Source: Fibrobacter sp. UWT2
GTDB lineage: Bacteria > Fibrobacterota > Fibrobacteria > Fibrobacterales > Fibrobacteraceae
Direction: 5' to 3'
NCBI RefSeq assembly: GCF_900142545.1
Contig: NZ_FRBF01000002.1
Location: forward strand, 215,560-279,559
DNA length: 64,000 bases
The notes below the pieces were generated by a model, which saw only the letters and a program-made list of their open reading frames with translations, had not been told where the DNA came from and made no database searches. The translations under genes were made by a program, and so were the position numbers. Shown here piece by piece: positions 44,631 through 53,672 of the stretch. The number at the start of each line of letters is the position of its first letter. The first letter of the stretch is position 1.

Positions 44631-45716
44631 ATGTTTGGAAAATCCCTATTTTTAACGACGGCGCTTTGTGTGGCCGCCTTGGCTCAAGACCCTAATCTGC
44701 ATATCTACCTGGCCTACGGACAATCGAATATGTCGGGGCAGGCAACAGTGACCGATGCGGATCGTCAAACAAATCCGCGGTTCCAGGTACTGCGTGCAGG
44801 CAACCATTCCGGGCAAACCGTGGGCGAGTTTTACCCGGCGGCACCCCCGATGGGGCATAGCGGTTCCAAGGTCGGCATTGTCGACTTTTTCGGTCGCAAA
44901 ATGATCAAGGAATTGCCGGATAGCATTACTGTGGCTGTCGCGAACGTGGCGATTGGCGGCCAGAGCATTGACTTGTTTGACAAGGATCGCAATGCGGCTT
45001 ACGTGCAGAACGCCAAGAACAAGAACGATACCTGGTGGATTCCGTATCTTGAAGAATACGGTGGCGATGTGCACAAGCGCATTGTCGAAATGGGTAAAAT
45101 TGCTAAACAGAAAGGCGTCATCAAAGGCTTCCTGTTCCATCAGGGTGAAGCGGATTACCAGATGAAGGACTGGCCGGAACGCGTCAAGAAGGTTTACGAC
45201 CAGTTCATTGAAGAACTTGAGCTAGATCCGGAAAAGGTTCCGATTTTGCTTGGCGAGCTTGCGCCGACAGGTGATTTGGGCTGGCGTAACGACGCTGTGA
45301 AAGAGGCGGCGGACTTGATTCCGAACGGCTATGTGATTTCCGCCGAAGGTTGCCCGGCCATCAAGGAACCGAACTACACGTTGCACTTTACGCGTGATGG
45401 TTACCAGACTTTGGGGGAACGCTACGCCGAAAAAATGCTTGAACTTCTGAAGGCTCAAGAAGTCGCTCCCGATACGTCCGCAAAAGATACCGTGAAGACG
45501 GACTCCACACAACAAGACTCTTCAAAAGTTGATTCGGTCAAGACGGATTCGACGGCGCAAGACAGTACGATTGCAATCCGTAGCTTGCCGCGCCTGCAGG
45601 CTGTAGAATCGGAACAGCCGAAGCTCTATTACGACAAAAAAGAACAGGCGCTATTTGTTCGCTTCAAGAAAAATGGGCGAGAATTCCGTTACCGCGTCAC
45701 TGGTAGCAAGAACTAA
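44631..45716 (+). CDS. Secreted carbohydrate esterase, CE6/SASA type
   Basis: This 361-residue protein has a signal peptide (MFGKSLFLTTALCVAALA). The catalytic Ser is in YGQSNMSG near residue 31, with GGQSIDLFD and FHQGEAD as further SGNH/SASA blocks and a catalytic His in LHFTRDGYQTLGERYAE. Such enzymes remove acetyl groups from xylan or related sugars. A Thr/Ser/Asp-rich linker (about 285-315) leads to a short C-terminal tail without the full sorting domain. Start 44631 has AAAGAGG upstream; an in-frame ATG at 44562 lies inside the preceding terminator. Confidence 0.85.
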   Translation: MFGKSLFLTTALCVAALAQDPNLHIYLAYGQSNMSGQATVTDADRQTNPRFQVLRAGNHSGQTVGEFYPAAPPMGHSGSKVGIVDFFGRKMIKELPDSITVAVANVAIGGQSIDLFDKDRNAAYVQNAKNKNDTWWIPYLEEYGGDVHKRIVEMGKIAKQKGVIKGFLFHQGEADYQMKDWPERVKKVYDQFIEELELDPEKVPILLGELAPTGDLGWRNDAVKEAADLIPNGYVISAEGCPAIKEPNYTLHFTRDGYQTLGERYAEKMLELLKAQEVAPDTSAKDTVKTDSTQQDSSKVDSVKTDSTAQDSTIAIRSLPRLQAVESEQPKLYYDKKEQALFVRFKKNGREFRYRVTGSKN

Positions 45717-45744
45717 GAATCTTCGTTAACTTACAATGCAAAAA

Positions 45745-45772
45745 ACCCCGGATTCAATCCGGGGCTTTTTAA
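45745..45772. terminator. Bidirectional terminator between the esterase and trpB2
   Basis: AACCCCGGAT-TCA-ATCCGGGG followed by CTTTTT, with an A run on the other side; it can serve both convergent genes. Confidence 0.87.
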
Positions 45773-45789
45773 ATGATTGTCGAACGGAA

Positions 45790-47175
45790 TTAGCCGTTTA
45801 CCTTCGGAAGCTGGGCGAGGCTCTTGGCGATGTCTTCATCCGTCGGGATGTAGTCGCTCATTTCGCCGTCGTTGAACTTCTGGTAGGCAACCATGTCGAA
45901 GTAACCCGTGCCGGTGAGGCCGAACACGATGTTCTTGGCCTGGCCAGATTCCTTGCACTTGAGGGCTTCGTCGATGGTAGCGCGGATAGCGTGGCTGGAT
46001 TCCGGAGCCGGGAGAATGCCTTCGGTCTGGGCGAAGAGCTTGGCGGCTTCGAACACCTTGGTCTGTTCCACAGACGTTGCACGCATCAGGCCCTGATCGT
46101 AGAGTTCAGAGAGGATGCTGCTCATGCCGTGGTAGCGGAGACCACCGGCGTGGTTGGCAGACGGGATGAAACTGGAGCCAAGGGTGTACATCTTGGCCAG
46201 CGGGCAAACCTTACCGGTATCGCAGAAGTCATAGGCGTACTTACCGCGAGTGAAGCTCGGGCAGCTTGCCGGTTCCACAGCGAGAATATCGTAGTCGGCT
46301 TCGCCACGGAGCTTTTCACCGATGAACGGGCTCACGAGACCGCCGAGGTTAGAACCACCGCCAGCGCAACCGATGATGAGGTCGGCCTTCACGCCGAGCT
46401 TGTCGAGAGCGGCCTTGGTTTCGAGACCGATCACGGACTGGTGGAGGAGCACCTGGTTCAGCACGGAACCGAGAACGTAGCGGTAACCCGGCTGCTTCAC
46501 GGCAGCTTCCACAGCTTCAGAAATAGCGCAACCGAGGCTTCCGGTGGTGCCCGGGAATTCGGCGTTGATCTTCTTACCGATTTCGGTGTTCATGGAAGGA
46601 GACGGAGTCACAGAGGCTCCGTAGGTGCGCATGACTTCGCGGCGGAACGGCTTCTGTTCGTAAGAAACCTTCACCATGTAAACCTGGCAGTCCAGTCCGA
46701 AGAAGGCACTGGACATCGAAAGGGCGGTGCCCCACTGGCCTGCACCCGTTTCAGTCGTCACGCCCTTGAGGCCCTGCTTCTTGGCGTAGTAGGCCTGAGC
46801 GATGGCGGAGTTGAGCTTGTGAGAACCCGAAGTGTTGTTGCCTTCAAACTTGTAGTAGATGTGAGCCGGAGTGCCGAGGGCCTGTTCGAGGAAGTAGGCG
46901 CGGACCAGCGGCGACGGACGGTACATCTTGTAGAACGTGCGGATGTCTTCCGGAATTTCGATGTACGGAGTGTCGTTATCGAGTTCCTGCTTGATGAGTT
47001 CGTCGCAGAAAACCGGCTGCAGGTCTTCGAAGGTCACCGGCTTGCCGGTACCCGGATTCAGGAGAGGAGCGGGCTTCTTCTTCATATCGGCACGGACGTT
47101 GTACCATGCCTTCGGGAGTTCATCTTCTTTAAGGTAAGTCTTGACCTGACCTTCGATCTTGAGCGAGTTTCTCAT
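45790..47175 (-). CDS. trpB2: Tryptophan synthase beta-like enzyme (TrpB2 type)
   Basis: This 461-residue PLP enzyme has the extended N-terminus of the TrpB2 group, RPSPLVRAYFLEQALG, the PLP lysine in NTSGSHKLNSA near residue 110, a TETGAGQWGTAL block and the phosphate-binding loop CAGGGSNLGG near residue 285. TrpB2 makes tryptophan from indole and serine or acts as a salvage enzyme; it usually works without TrpA. Start 47175 has AAGGAAC upstream; an in-frame start at 47214 would add 13 residues without conservation. Confidence 0.9.
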   Translation of the reverse strand: MRNSLKIEGQVKTYLKEDELPKAWYNVRADMKKKPAPLLNPGTGKPVTFEDLQPVFCDELIKQELDNDTPYIEIPEDIRTFYKMYRPSPLVRAYFLEQALGTPAHIYYKFEGNNTSGSHKLNSAIAQAYYAKKQGLKGVTTETGAGQWGTALSMSSAFFGLDCQVYMVKVSYEQKPFRREVMRTYGASVTPSPSMNTEIGKKINAEFPGTTGSLGCAISEAVEAAVKQPGYRYVLGSVLNQVLLHQSVIGLETKAALDKLGVKADLIIGCAGGGSNLGGLVSPFIGEKLRGEADYDILAVEPASCPSFTRGKYAYDFCDTGKVCPLAKMYTLGSSFIPSANHAGGLRYHGMSSILSELYDQGLMRATSVEQTKVFEAAKLFAQTEGILPAPESSHAIRATIDEALKCKESGQAKNIVFGLTGTGYFDMVAYQKFNDGEMSDYIPTDEDIAKSLAQLPKVNG

Positions 47176-47295
47176 ATATGTTCCTTTTTTGCGGTCCGCC
47201 AGGGGCGCAACCAAAATTTTGCCCTAACAATATAAAAAAAACGAGTGTAGCCCAAAGGAAGTAGTTCTCACCAAGTAGTTTAATTTGGAATGGTT

Positions 47296-47323
47296 GACAG
47301 AAAAAATTTTTTTAGTAAATTCA
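47296..47323 (+). promoter_or_regulatory. Near-consensus promoter
   Basis: TTGACA at about 47295, a 16-bp spacer and TAAATT, 5 nt before a short open frame at 47328. It is the likely start of the 47328-47682 transcript. Confidence 0.6.
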
Positions 47324-47327
47324 AAGT

Positions 47328-47504
47328 ATGGCTATCAATCATAACCTATTTACTGGGCAGACAGAACTAGCAGGGGAGGTCCGCGTGTCGCATGCTGGCG
47401 AGGGCGCAAAAACGCTCCCGGTCCACAGCGGTAAGAAATTCATTAGACTCCGCCCGCATTCCCGTAAACCCAAAGCACAAAATAAACAGACCAAAGAGGT
47501 ATGA
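47328..47504 (+). CDS. Possible 58-residue basic protein
   Basis: The open frame starts MAINHNLFTGQTELAGEVRV and ends KAQNKQTKEV, rich in Lys/Arg/Gln at the end. No Shine-Dalgarno precedes the ATG. The last codons lie in a repeated hairpin, and the same nucleotides recur at 47583-47640, which argues that RNA structure rather than coding is selected. It could be a real small protein, a leader or neither. Confidence 0.3.
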   Translation: MAINHNLFTGQTELAGEVRVSHAGEGAKTLPVHSGKKFIRLRPHSRKPKAQNKQTKEV

Positions 47505-47640
47505 GAACTCCAAAAGGTTAGTCAGTCTTTGGTCTTCCTTCGCTTTGATAACAGCTTAATACCTGTTACCAAAGCTCGGCATAATAAACAGACCAAAGAA
47601 GTATGAGAACTCCAAAAGAGTTTGCCAGTCTTTGGTTAAC
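47481..47640 (+). ncRNA. Structured RNA region with two repeated hairpins
   Basis: Copies at 47481-47533 and 47583-47637 begin AATAAACAGACCAAAGARG, contain GTATGAGAACTCCAAAAG and close with AGTCTTTGGT. ACCAAAGA pairs with TCTTTGGT in both. Between them CTTTG.TAACAG and CTGTTA.CAAAG form a third hairpin. A promoter upstream and a terminator at 47649 frame a transcript of about 365 nt. No tmRNA, RNase P, SRP or 6S signature is seen. The 521-bp gap between trpB2 and ogt is otherwise without genes. Confidence 0.5.
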
Positions 47641-47648
47641 ATCGTTTA

Positions 47649-47681
47649 AAAAGCACCTCGGATTTCCGAGGTGCTTTTTTT
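47649..47681. terminator. Bidirectional terminator before ogt
   Basis: AAAGCACCTCGG-ATTT-CCGAGGTGCTTTTTTT: a strong stem with A and T runs on both sides. It ends both the upstream RNA and the convergent ogt transcript. Confidence 0.9.
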
Positions 47682-47696
47682 ACAAATTATGAAAAC

Positions 47697-48242
47697 TTAT
47701 TCTAGCAGGAGTTCCTGCGGGATTGCGCCTTCGATAACGAGGAGTCTCCGCTTGAGATCGAGCCCCAGGGCGTAGCCGACCAGGCTTCCGCCCTTGCCCA
47801 CCACGCGATGGCAGGGGAGGATGATCTGTAGCGGGTTCGCGCGGAGGGCGGCGCCCACGGCACGTGTGGCGCGGGGCTCTCCAACCGCTTCGGCCACCTG
47901 CTGGTAGGTACGCGTTTCTCCATAAGGAATCTGGGTGATGGCTTCCCAGACTTTCATCTGGAAATCGGTGCCGTACACCTTGAGCGGGAGCGAAAATTCC
48001 TGGAGCTTTCCGGTCAAGTACAGGTTCAATTGCTGTACGGCCTTGCGGTAGGCGCGGGCCACCGTCGAAGATAAAGTCTGAACCATATCCGGCTCGGCAT
48101 AGGCGCAGGCCTGAACCGAACTCGGAACACCTTCTCCCGTATAGCGCAAGCTACACAGTTTGGATTTTTCGAACACGAATGTCCATTCGCCCCACAAGTT
48201 GCGGTGCGCAATCGTCGTGAATCTTGAATCCGAGAAGTTCAT
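47697..48242 (-). CDS. ogt: Methylated-DNA-[protein]-cysteine methyltransferase
   Basis: This 181-residue protein repairs O6-methylguanine by moving the methyl group to its own cysteine. The acceptor Cys is in ILPCHRVVG near residue 145; VWEAITQIPYGETRTYQQVAE and AVGAALRANPL are the winged-helix DNA-binding blocks. The N-terminal domain is short, as in Ogt. It is divergent from the Mur ligase gene with heptamer arrays between. Confidence 0.93.
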   Translation of the reverse strand: MNFSDSRFTTIAHRNLWGEWTFVFEKSKLCSLRYTGEGVPSSVQACAYAEPDMVQTLSSTVARAYRKAVQQLNLYLTGKLQEFSLPLKVYGTDFQMKVWEAITQIPYGETRTYQQVAEAVGEPRATRAVGAALRANPLQIILPCHRVVGKGGSLVGYALGLDLKRRLLVIEGAIPQELLLE

Positions 48243-48286
48243 GGTATGAATATAAAAAGGTGTTCAGTTTCAGGCAACAAGTTTTT

Positions 48287-48338
48287 GTAGGAAGTAGGCA
48301 GTGGTTAGTAAGAACTTAGTTGGTAGAACTTAGAACTC
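48287..48338. repeat. Composite heptamer array (GTAGGAA/GTAGGCA then AGAACTT)
   Basis: GTAGGAA, GTAGGCA, GTGGTTA, GTAAGAA pass into AGAACTT, AGTTGGT, AGAACTT, AGAACTC without losing the 7-bp phase. Two heptamer families are joined here. Confidence 0.75.
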
Positions 48339-48372
48339 AGACTAATTACGAAAAAAAGCCTATTTCTCTATA

Positions 48373-48407
48373 CTCTAAGCTCTAAGTTCTAAGTTCTGTT
48401 TTCTAAC
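48373..48407. repeat. Heptamer array CTCTAAG/TTCTAAG x5
   Basis: CTCTAAG, CTCTAAG, TTCTAAG, TTCTGTT, TTCTAAC, an inverted match to the AGAACTT units at 48311-48338, allowing a hairpin between the two arrays just ahead of the Mur ligase gene. Confidence 0.75.
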
Positions 48408-48416
48408 TTTCCTAGC

Positions 48417-49832
48417 ATGGAATCTTACTTTTTTATCGGTGTTGCGGGCGTAGGCATGAGTGCCATTGCCCAGTATCTTGTTGGCAAGGGTGTAGCAATT
48501 AGCGGTTCGGACCGCCAGTTTGGAGCGGCAGAAAAGCCCCTCGTTATGAATCAGCTTGAAGAATGCGGCGTCAAGTGCTTTCCGCAAGATGGCTCGGGTG
48601 TAGTTGCAGGCCTGAATGCAGTGGTCGTCAGTACCGCAATCGAAGACACGAACCCGGACTTGAAGCGCGCCAAGGAACTGGGAATCCCGGTGATGCACCG
48701 CAGCGAAATGCTCGCTAAGATTTCTAAAGAAGCGAAGACTATCGCCGTCAGCGGCACCAGCGGAAAGTCCACCGTGACCGCTATGATTTATCACATTCTG
48801 CAATACGCGGGCCTCCAGCCCTCCGTAATGACGGGTGCAGGCCTCGTGAACTTGCAGAAGGAAGGCAAGATCGGTAACGCCGTGTCCGGTAAGGGTGAAT
48901 GGCTCGTGGTCGAAGCAGACGAAAGCGACGGAACGCTGGTGCGCTACGAACCCGAAATCGGCCTGATTCTGAATGTGGACAAGGACCACAAGGAAATGAG
49001 CGAACTCCAGGAAATCTTCCTCAAGTTCAGCCACAACATTTTGGACAACGGCAAGATTCTGATCGTGAACGACGCGCATCCGCTTGCCAAGAAGTTCAGC
49101 GCCGGCCGTGAATTCGACTTTGGCTTTGAAAATTACGTAGGCGTGCAGGGCACGGACTTCAAGTCTGTCGGAACCTCGATTCAGTTCCGCGTACGCCATC
49201 AGGCTGAACTGGTAAAATTCGTCGTACCGCTCCCGGGCAAGCACAATATGGAAAACGCCTTGGCCGCAACGGCTGCCGCACTCCGCGCAGGCGTAACGCT
49301 GCATACCTGCGCCGACGCCCTTGCCACATTCCCGGGCGTGTTCCGCCGTCACCAGATTCTCGGAACCTTCAACGGAGTGACTCTCGTAGACGACTTTGCT
49401 CACAATCCGGCGAAGATTGCCGCCAGCATCAAGAGCGCCCAGGACTTTACCGAAGGCCGCGTCATCGCCTGGTTCCAGCCTCACGGCTTTGGACCCACGC
49501 GATTCCTTCGCAAAGACCTCGTGGAATTTATCGCTAGAACGCTCCGTCCGAAGTCTATTGACGAAGACCGCGAAAACGATGTGATGTTCTTCAGCGAAAT
49601 CTACTACGCAGGCGGCACCGTCACCCGCGACATTAGCGCCGGTGACCTTGCCGACGATCTTTTGATCAAGGGCTGCGAAGCCATCTACATCGAAGACCGC
49701 AACAAATGCGCCGAGAAGATGGTCGAATACGCCCAGCCCGGCGACACCATCCTCCTGATGGGGGCCCGCGACCCGAGCTTGCAGTCCTTTGCACAACACG
49801 TGCAACAATTATTAGAACAAGAAATCATGTAA
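48417..49832 (+). CDS. Mur ligase (MurC/Mpl type)
   Basis: This 471-residue protein has an N-terminal Rossmann region starting YFFIGVAGVGMSAIAQYL and SGSDRQFG, typical of MurC, the ATP loop GTSGKST near residue 111, EADESDGTLVRY, NVDKDHKEM and the late DDFAHNPAKI. The family joins amino acids or peptides to UDP-MurNAc in peptidoglycan synthesis or recycling. The Ser in GTSGKST (usually GTHGKT in MurC) leaves MurC, Mpl and other subgroups open. No Shine-Dalgarno is clear; heptamers lie directly upstream. Confidence 0.82.
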   Translation: MESYFFIGVAGVGMSAIAQYLVGKGVAISGSDRQFGAAEKPLVMNQLEECGVKCFPQDGSGVVAGLNAVVVSTAIEDTNPDLKRAKELGIPVMHRSEMLAKISKEAKTIAVSGTSGKSTVTAMIYHILQYAGLQPSVMTGAGLVNLQKEGKIGNAVSGKGEWLVVEADESDGTLVRYEPEIGLILNVDKDHKEMSELQEIFLKFSHNILDNGKILIVNDAHPLAKKFSAGREFDFGFENYVGVQGTDFKSVGTSIQFRVRHQAELVKFVVPLPGKHNMENALAATAAALRAGVTLHTCADALATFPGVFRRHQILGTFNGVTLVDDFAHNPAKIAASIKSAQDFTEGRVIAWFQPHGFGPTRFLRKDLVEFIARTLRPKSIDEDRENDVMFFSEIYYAGGTVTRDISAGDLADDLLIKGCEAIYIEDRNKCAEKMVEYAQPGDTILLMGARDPSLQSFAQHVQQLLEQEIM

Positions 49833-49855
49833 TTCTTGTAAATTATAACACTTCA

Positions 49856-49888
49856 AAAACTGTGATTTTCAAGTCACAGTTTTTTTGT
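49856..49888 (+). terminator. Terminator after the Mur ligase gene
   Basis: AAAACTGTGA-TTTTCAAG-TCACAGTTTTTTT, a strong hairpin with T tract. The following 160 bp to aguA hold a small AAGAAC/GTTCTT inverted repeat and a G/C-rich spacer with CCTGGC/GCCAGG, without a recognisable gene. Confidence 0.87.
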
Positions 49889-50048
49889 TGTGAGGATAAA
49901 TAGTTAAAAAGAACAAATGTTCTTCATCGACAAGGTCCTGGCTGCGTCGGCCAGGGAAGGGGAGGGTGCAGGGAGGGGACCGGGCGGCCTTCGCAACTCC
50001 GAGCTGGGGCCCCTCCCGCATTATAAAAAAGATTTTTAAGGTTTTCCC

Positions 50049-51074
50049 TTAAAGACTTTCATGCTTACTCATGCAATGCAAGCTGCCGCCCTCTTCAATC
50101 ACAGTGCGACAGTCAAGCCCGATGACCTTGCGGTCCGGGTACACGCTTTCAAAGTAAGCCTTGGCCTTCGCATCATTCGGCGACTTGTACTTCGGGAAAA
50201 TCAGCGCGCCATTCACATAAATGAAGTTCATGTAGCTGGCCGGCAAAATCTGCCCGTCGTCGAGCTTGCGCTGCGGCGGCAACGGTAACGAATCCACCTT
50301 GGCCTTGTTACCGTAATGACTCTTGAGCCAGGTTTCAATCAGATACTTCGCTTCAGTCAGAATGATGTTGTTCGGAGAACGCTTGTCCGTCGCTTCGCAC
50401 ATCACGATGCGATCCTTAGCCACAAAACGAGCCACGTTATCGATATGGCCGTCCGTATGGTCGCCATGCAATCCGTGGGGGAGAATCAGCATGTCGCGGA
50501 GACCGAAAGCCTTGCAAAGGGCCTTGACCACCTTCTTGACGTCCTTCAAATCATTGCGGTTCTTGCCCGTCAGACAATCCAGCGTGGTAATGCCAAGACC
50601 GTCGCCGTTGACTTCAATAGCACCGCCTTCAAAAATGTAGGGGACACTTGAGCCCTTCTTGTATTCGAAAATATCGGCAATGCGTTCAGGAATCTGGTTA
50701 TCGTTTTTCCAAGGCGGAAATTTTGCGCCCCAGGCATTAAAAACCGTTTCCGAAACAATCGTCTCTTTTCCTTTTTTCAAGAAGAACGGACCGTAATCGC
50801 GAATCCAGATATCGTCAGTCTTGATAGTAAAGAAACTGGCCGGGAAAGGGCGGTCTGCGACAGCAATTTTTTCCGGCGTCGTCAGAAAATCCTTTTTAGG
50901 AACCAGTACATTCACGGGCTGAAATTCGCTAATCGTGCGGATTAGATCGATATAGAACTTGCGGATCATTTCTCCGCGTTCACCGTACCAATTCTTTTTA
51001 TTATGCGGAAAAGCAAGCCATGTTGCAGCCTGATCTTCCCATTCAGCAGGGTAGCGAACATTTGTTTTTGCCAT
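50049..51074 (-). CDS. aguA: Agmatine deiminase
   Basis: This 341-residue enzyme converts agmatine to N-carbamoylputrescine and ammonia. Family blocks are PAEWEDQAATWLAFPHNKKNW at the start, IWIRDYGPFF, FEGGAIEVNGDG, HGLHGDHTDGHIDNVARF and the catalytic Cys in EEGGSLHCMSKHE near the end. Length is normal for the peptidyl-arginine-deiminase-like family. aguB is 33 nt upstream on the same strand, forming a two-gene putrescine operon. Confidence 0.95.
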   Translation of the reverse strand: MAKTNVRYPAEWEDQAATWLAFPHNKKNWYGERGEMIRKFYIDLIRTISEFQPVNVLVPKKDFLTTPEKIAVADRPFPASFFTIKTDDIWIRDYGPFFLKKGKETIVSETVFNAWGAKFPPWKNDNQIPERIADIFEYKKGSSVPYIFEGGAIEVNGDGLGITTLDCLTGKNRNDLKDVKKVVKALCKAFGLRDMLILPHGLHGDHTDGHIDNVARFVAKDRIVMCEATDKRSPNNIILTEAKYLIETWLKSHYGNKAKVDSLPLPPQRKLDDGQILPASYMNFIYVNGALIFPKYKSPNDAKAKAYFESVYPDRKVIGLDCRTVIEEGGSLHCMSKHESL

Positions 51075-51107
51075 AAAAAATCTCTCGTCTGTAGGGCAAA
51101 GCCCGTT

Positions 51108-51974
51108 CTACTTGTCGCACCAAATCTTGAGAATATCGCCATAGAGGTCAACGCGGCGATCCCTGAAGTGCGGCCACCAGCGGCGATTTTCTTCAGTTTC
51201 CTTCAGGTCGATTTCCACAATGCTTGCGCCCAGGAAATCGGTATCGCACTTGTGAATCAAGTAACCATCGGGAGCAGCCACGAACGAAGTTCCCCAGAAG
51301 GTGAGTTCGCCTTCGGTACCGATACGGTTTGCCGAAAGCACGAAGGTGCGGTTCGCAATCGCGTGTCCGCGCATCACCGTGACCCAGCTGTCCTGCTGAC
51401 GCGGGTAAATTTCAGCCGGTTCAGACTTCATCCAACCAATGGCGGTGGGGTAGATAAGAATGTCTGCACCCTTCAGGCTCATAATGCGAGCGGCTTCAGG
51501 GAACCACTGGTCCCAGCAAATCAGCACACCCAGCGTACCTGCCGAAGTCTTAATCGGTTCAAAACCGGTGTCGCCCGGAATAAAATAATACTTCTCGTAA
51601 AAAGCCGGATCATCGGGAATGTGGCTCTTGCGGTAAAGGCCCGCAATGGAGCCGTCGCGTTCAAAAACGAATGCGCTGTTGTGGTAAATGCCACGAGCGC
51701 GCTTCTCAAAGAACGGGAAAACGATAACGGCGTTAATTTCTTTGGCAATGCCCTGCCACTGCTTGACAATGGGGCTATCCTTTTCGATGGCCATGTCGAA
51801 AAAGTCGGCATTTTCCTCAAACGGGAAATACGGCGTATGAAACATCTCGGGGAGAACGACCAGGTCGATTCCCTTGCCCTTAAGCGCTAGAGCCTGTTCT
51901 ACGTACCATTGATTATTGCTTTCGGGATTCCCCGTCCACTTGCCCTGCAGGGTTGCTGTCTTGATTTTGTTCAT
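51108..51974 (-). CDS. aguB: N-carbamoylputrescine amidase
   Basis: This 288-residue nitrilase-family enzyme hydrolyses N-carbamoylputrescine to putrescine, CO2 and ammonia. The catalytic triad is Glu in VVLPEMFHTPYF (about 42), Lys in YRKSHIPDDP (about 121) and Cys in VLICWDQWFPE (about 157). The GFEPIKTSAGTLGV region and the length agree with AguB. It precedes aguA and completes the agmatine-to-putrescine route. Confidence 0.95.
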   Translation of the reverse strand: MNKIKTATLQGKWTGNPESNNQWYVEQALALKGKGIDLVVLPEMFHTPYFPFEENADFFDMAIEKDSPIVKQWQGIAKEINAVIVFPFFEKRARGIYHNSAFVFERDGSIAGLYRKSHIPDDPAFYEKYYFIPGDTGFEPIKTSAGTLGVLICWDQWFPEAARIMSLKGADILIYPTAIGWMKSEPAEIYPRQQDSWVTVMRGHAIANRTFVLSANRIGTEGELTFWGTSFVAAPDGYLIHKCDTDFLGASIVEIDLKETEENRRWWPHFRDRRVDLYGDILKIWCDK

Positions 51975-52076
51975 GTTCCAAATTTAGATTATTATTGTTC
52001 AATTTCAAGAACCAATAGTCTTCACTATTGATAGAACTCGCGTTTAGAATCGGGTCATTTTCCGGATCGATCATCA

Positions 52077-53621
52077 TTACCTCAATGTATCGCGAACAAA
52101 ACCATCTTCGGGCGGTTCGTTAAAGACTTCGAAGGTGCCCGAGCCAATCACGGCCCCGTTCTTGTACGCGATTTCGACGCGGTACTTTCCAGGAGGCACA
52201 TTTTTCTTGCGCGTAAAGGTCCTGAAGCCAGATTCGCGACCGCCGTTAATTGTCATGCGGCCCGAAGAAATACGGTCGGTCAGTGAATATTTTCCAGTTT
52301 TCGGATCCTGATAATACCACAGGTATTCCAGTTCGGCCTTGAGTTTTGCCGGTGCATAGACCGATGTCAAGAAGTACACTTCGCTGCTGTCGACACGGTG
52401 CACGCTCGGAATCTTGAGTCCTATTGTCTGCAACAAGCTAGGATCATCAATATCGCAGCTGTAGCTTTCCTTGTCGAAGTTCTGACAGGCGAGTTTCTGC
52501 TTGAGCACCAGCGGTACGGGCGGCACCCAGTTCATAATGTAGGCCACAATCAAGAAAATACTGATGATGGCGGGAGCTACCAAAATGCTCTTCTTGCGGT
52601 GCGAAAGTTTCCAAATCAAGGCGCACATGCCAAAAGACAATAGCGTACTAATCAAGAACCAGATGAATCCGATGCGGTGAACCAAGTGCGGAATCGCAAA
52701 GTTCATGAACATGGTACCCAGCAAACAGAAGAAGGCGAGACTCACGCCAAAGCTTTCGTACTTCTTTTGCAGGAATTCGTTACCGACAAGCAAAATGGCA
52801 AGCAAAATCACCAGCAAGAACGAAGCGAGCGAACCGCTACTCTTGAAGTAGCAAACCACCAGGGCGCTGAATAAGCCGCCAAAGAAGAACTGCACGGCCC
52901 AAGTAAAGCGCTGCTTCCAAGTTTCGCTCCATTCACGATCTAGGAAACGGTGACGAACCACGATGGCGTTTTCAGGAATCGCCGTAGATTCGTAGCCCAC
53001 ATTCTTGGCGAACTTGGTGGCGGCACCCTTAGCCTTGACGGCAGCATCTTTGGCTTGGGCAGAAGCCTTGGCGGCGGCTTTAGCAGCAGCCTCTTTAGCC
53101 TTGGCAGACGCAATGGCTGCGGCCTTGGCCGTTGCTTCTTTTGCTTCGAGGGCGGCACGGTTGGCCGCTTCCTTGGCGCGGGCAGGCGTTTTCTGAGCTA
53201 TGAAATTAGCAGCACGTCTAAAACGAGATTCTTCCGTTTTAACTTGAGAATCTTCTTCAGGTTCTGCAATAGGTTCTTCTGTTACGCTGTTTTCGACAAC
53301 AGGTTCTGCAGGCTTTGCTGGTTTTTGTGCGGGGGCCGCCTTCGGCGTCGGCTTTGACTTGGCTTGAGCACTAGCCAGAGCCTGCAACCTTTCAGGGGTC
53401 CAACCTTCAGGGTGTTCCAACTGGGCAGAAAGCAAAAGAACTAGAATCAAAGCACCCGTGTAGTAGGCGAGCAAAATCAAAATATCGGTGCCATAGACCA
53501 TTCGGCCAAGCGTTATGGAATCCCACGTAAAACCGCCCAAAAAAGCTATAGCCGGAAAAAACTTCTCTAATTTTTGAACAGCGGGTTTTTCCCGCAATTT
53601 TTCAACGAATTGCATGACCAT
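52077..53621 (-). CDS. Membrane protein with DUF2914 domain and Ala-rich coiled region
   Basis: This 514-residue protein has an N-terminal membrane region (two segments near 20-65), then a cytoplasmic Ala/Lys/Glu-rich stretch (about 80-215) with repeats like AKAAAIASAKAKEAAAKAAAK that should form a long helix. A second block of six or so transmembrane helices (about 245-375) follows. The C-terminal DUF2914 domain (about 400-510) has SSEVYFLTSVYAPAKLKAELEYLWYYQD and PPGKYRVEIAYKNG. DUF2914 function is unknown. The helical repeats make exact homology uncertain. Confidence 0.75.
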   Translation of the reverse strand: MVMQFVEKLREKPAVQKLEKFFPAIAFLGGFTWDSITLGRMVYGTDILILLAYYTGALILVLLLSAQLEHPEGWTPERLQALASAQAKSKPTPKAAPAQKPAKPAEPVVENSVTEEPIAEPEEDSQVKTEESRFRRAANFIAQKTPARAKEAANRAALEAKEATAKAAAIASAKAKEAAAKAAAKASAQAKDAAVKAKGAATKFAKNVGYESTAIPENAIVVRHRFLDREWSETWKQRFTWAVQFFFGGLFSALVVCYFKSSGSLASFLLVILLAILLVGNEFLQKKYESFGVSLAFFCLLGTMFMNFAIPHLVHRIGFIWFLISTLLSFGMCALIWKLSHRKKSILVAPAIISIFLIVAYIMNWVPPVPLVLKQKLACQNFDKESYSCDIDDPSLLQTIGLKIPSVHRVDSSEVYFLTSVYAPAKLKAELEYLWYYQDPKTGKYSLTDRISSGRMTINGGRESGFRTFTRKKNVPPGKYRVEIAYKNGAVIGSGTFEVFNEPPEDGFVRDTLR

Positions 53622-53672
53622 AAAATAAAAAAATAATGGCCACGGGCTAATCTATCCATCACACTGTTTTTT

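Noticed and set aside
47318..47682. tmRNA, RNase P RNA, SRP RNA or 6S RNA
   Set aside because: Length would fit tmRNA, but no tRNA-like ends, tag, RNase P core or 6S bubble is seen. Kept only as an unexplained structured RNA.
49889..50048. Short gene or RNA in the G/C-rich spacer before aguA
   Set aside because: It has small hairpins and a different composition, but no start signal, frame or recognisable RNA feature.
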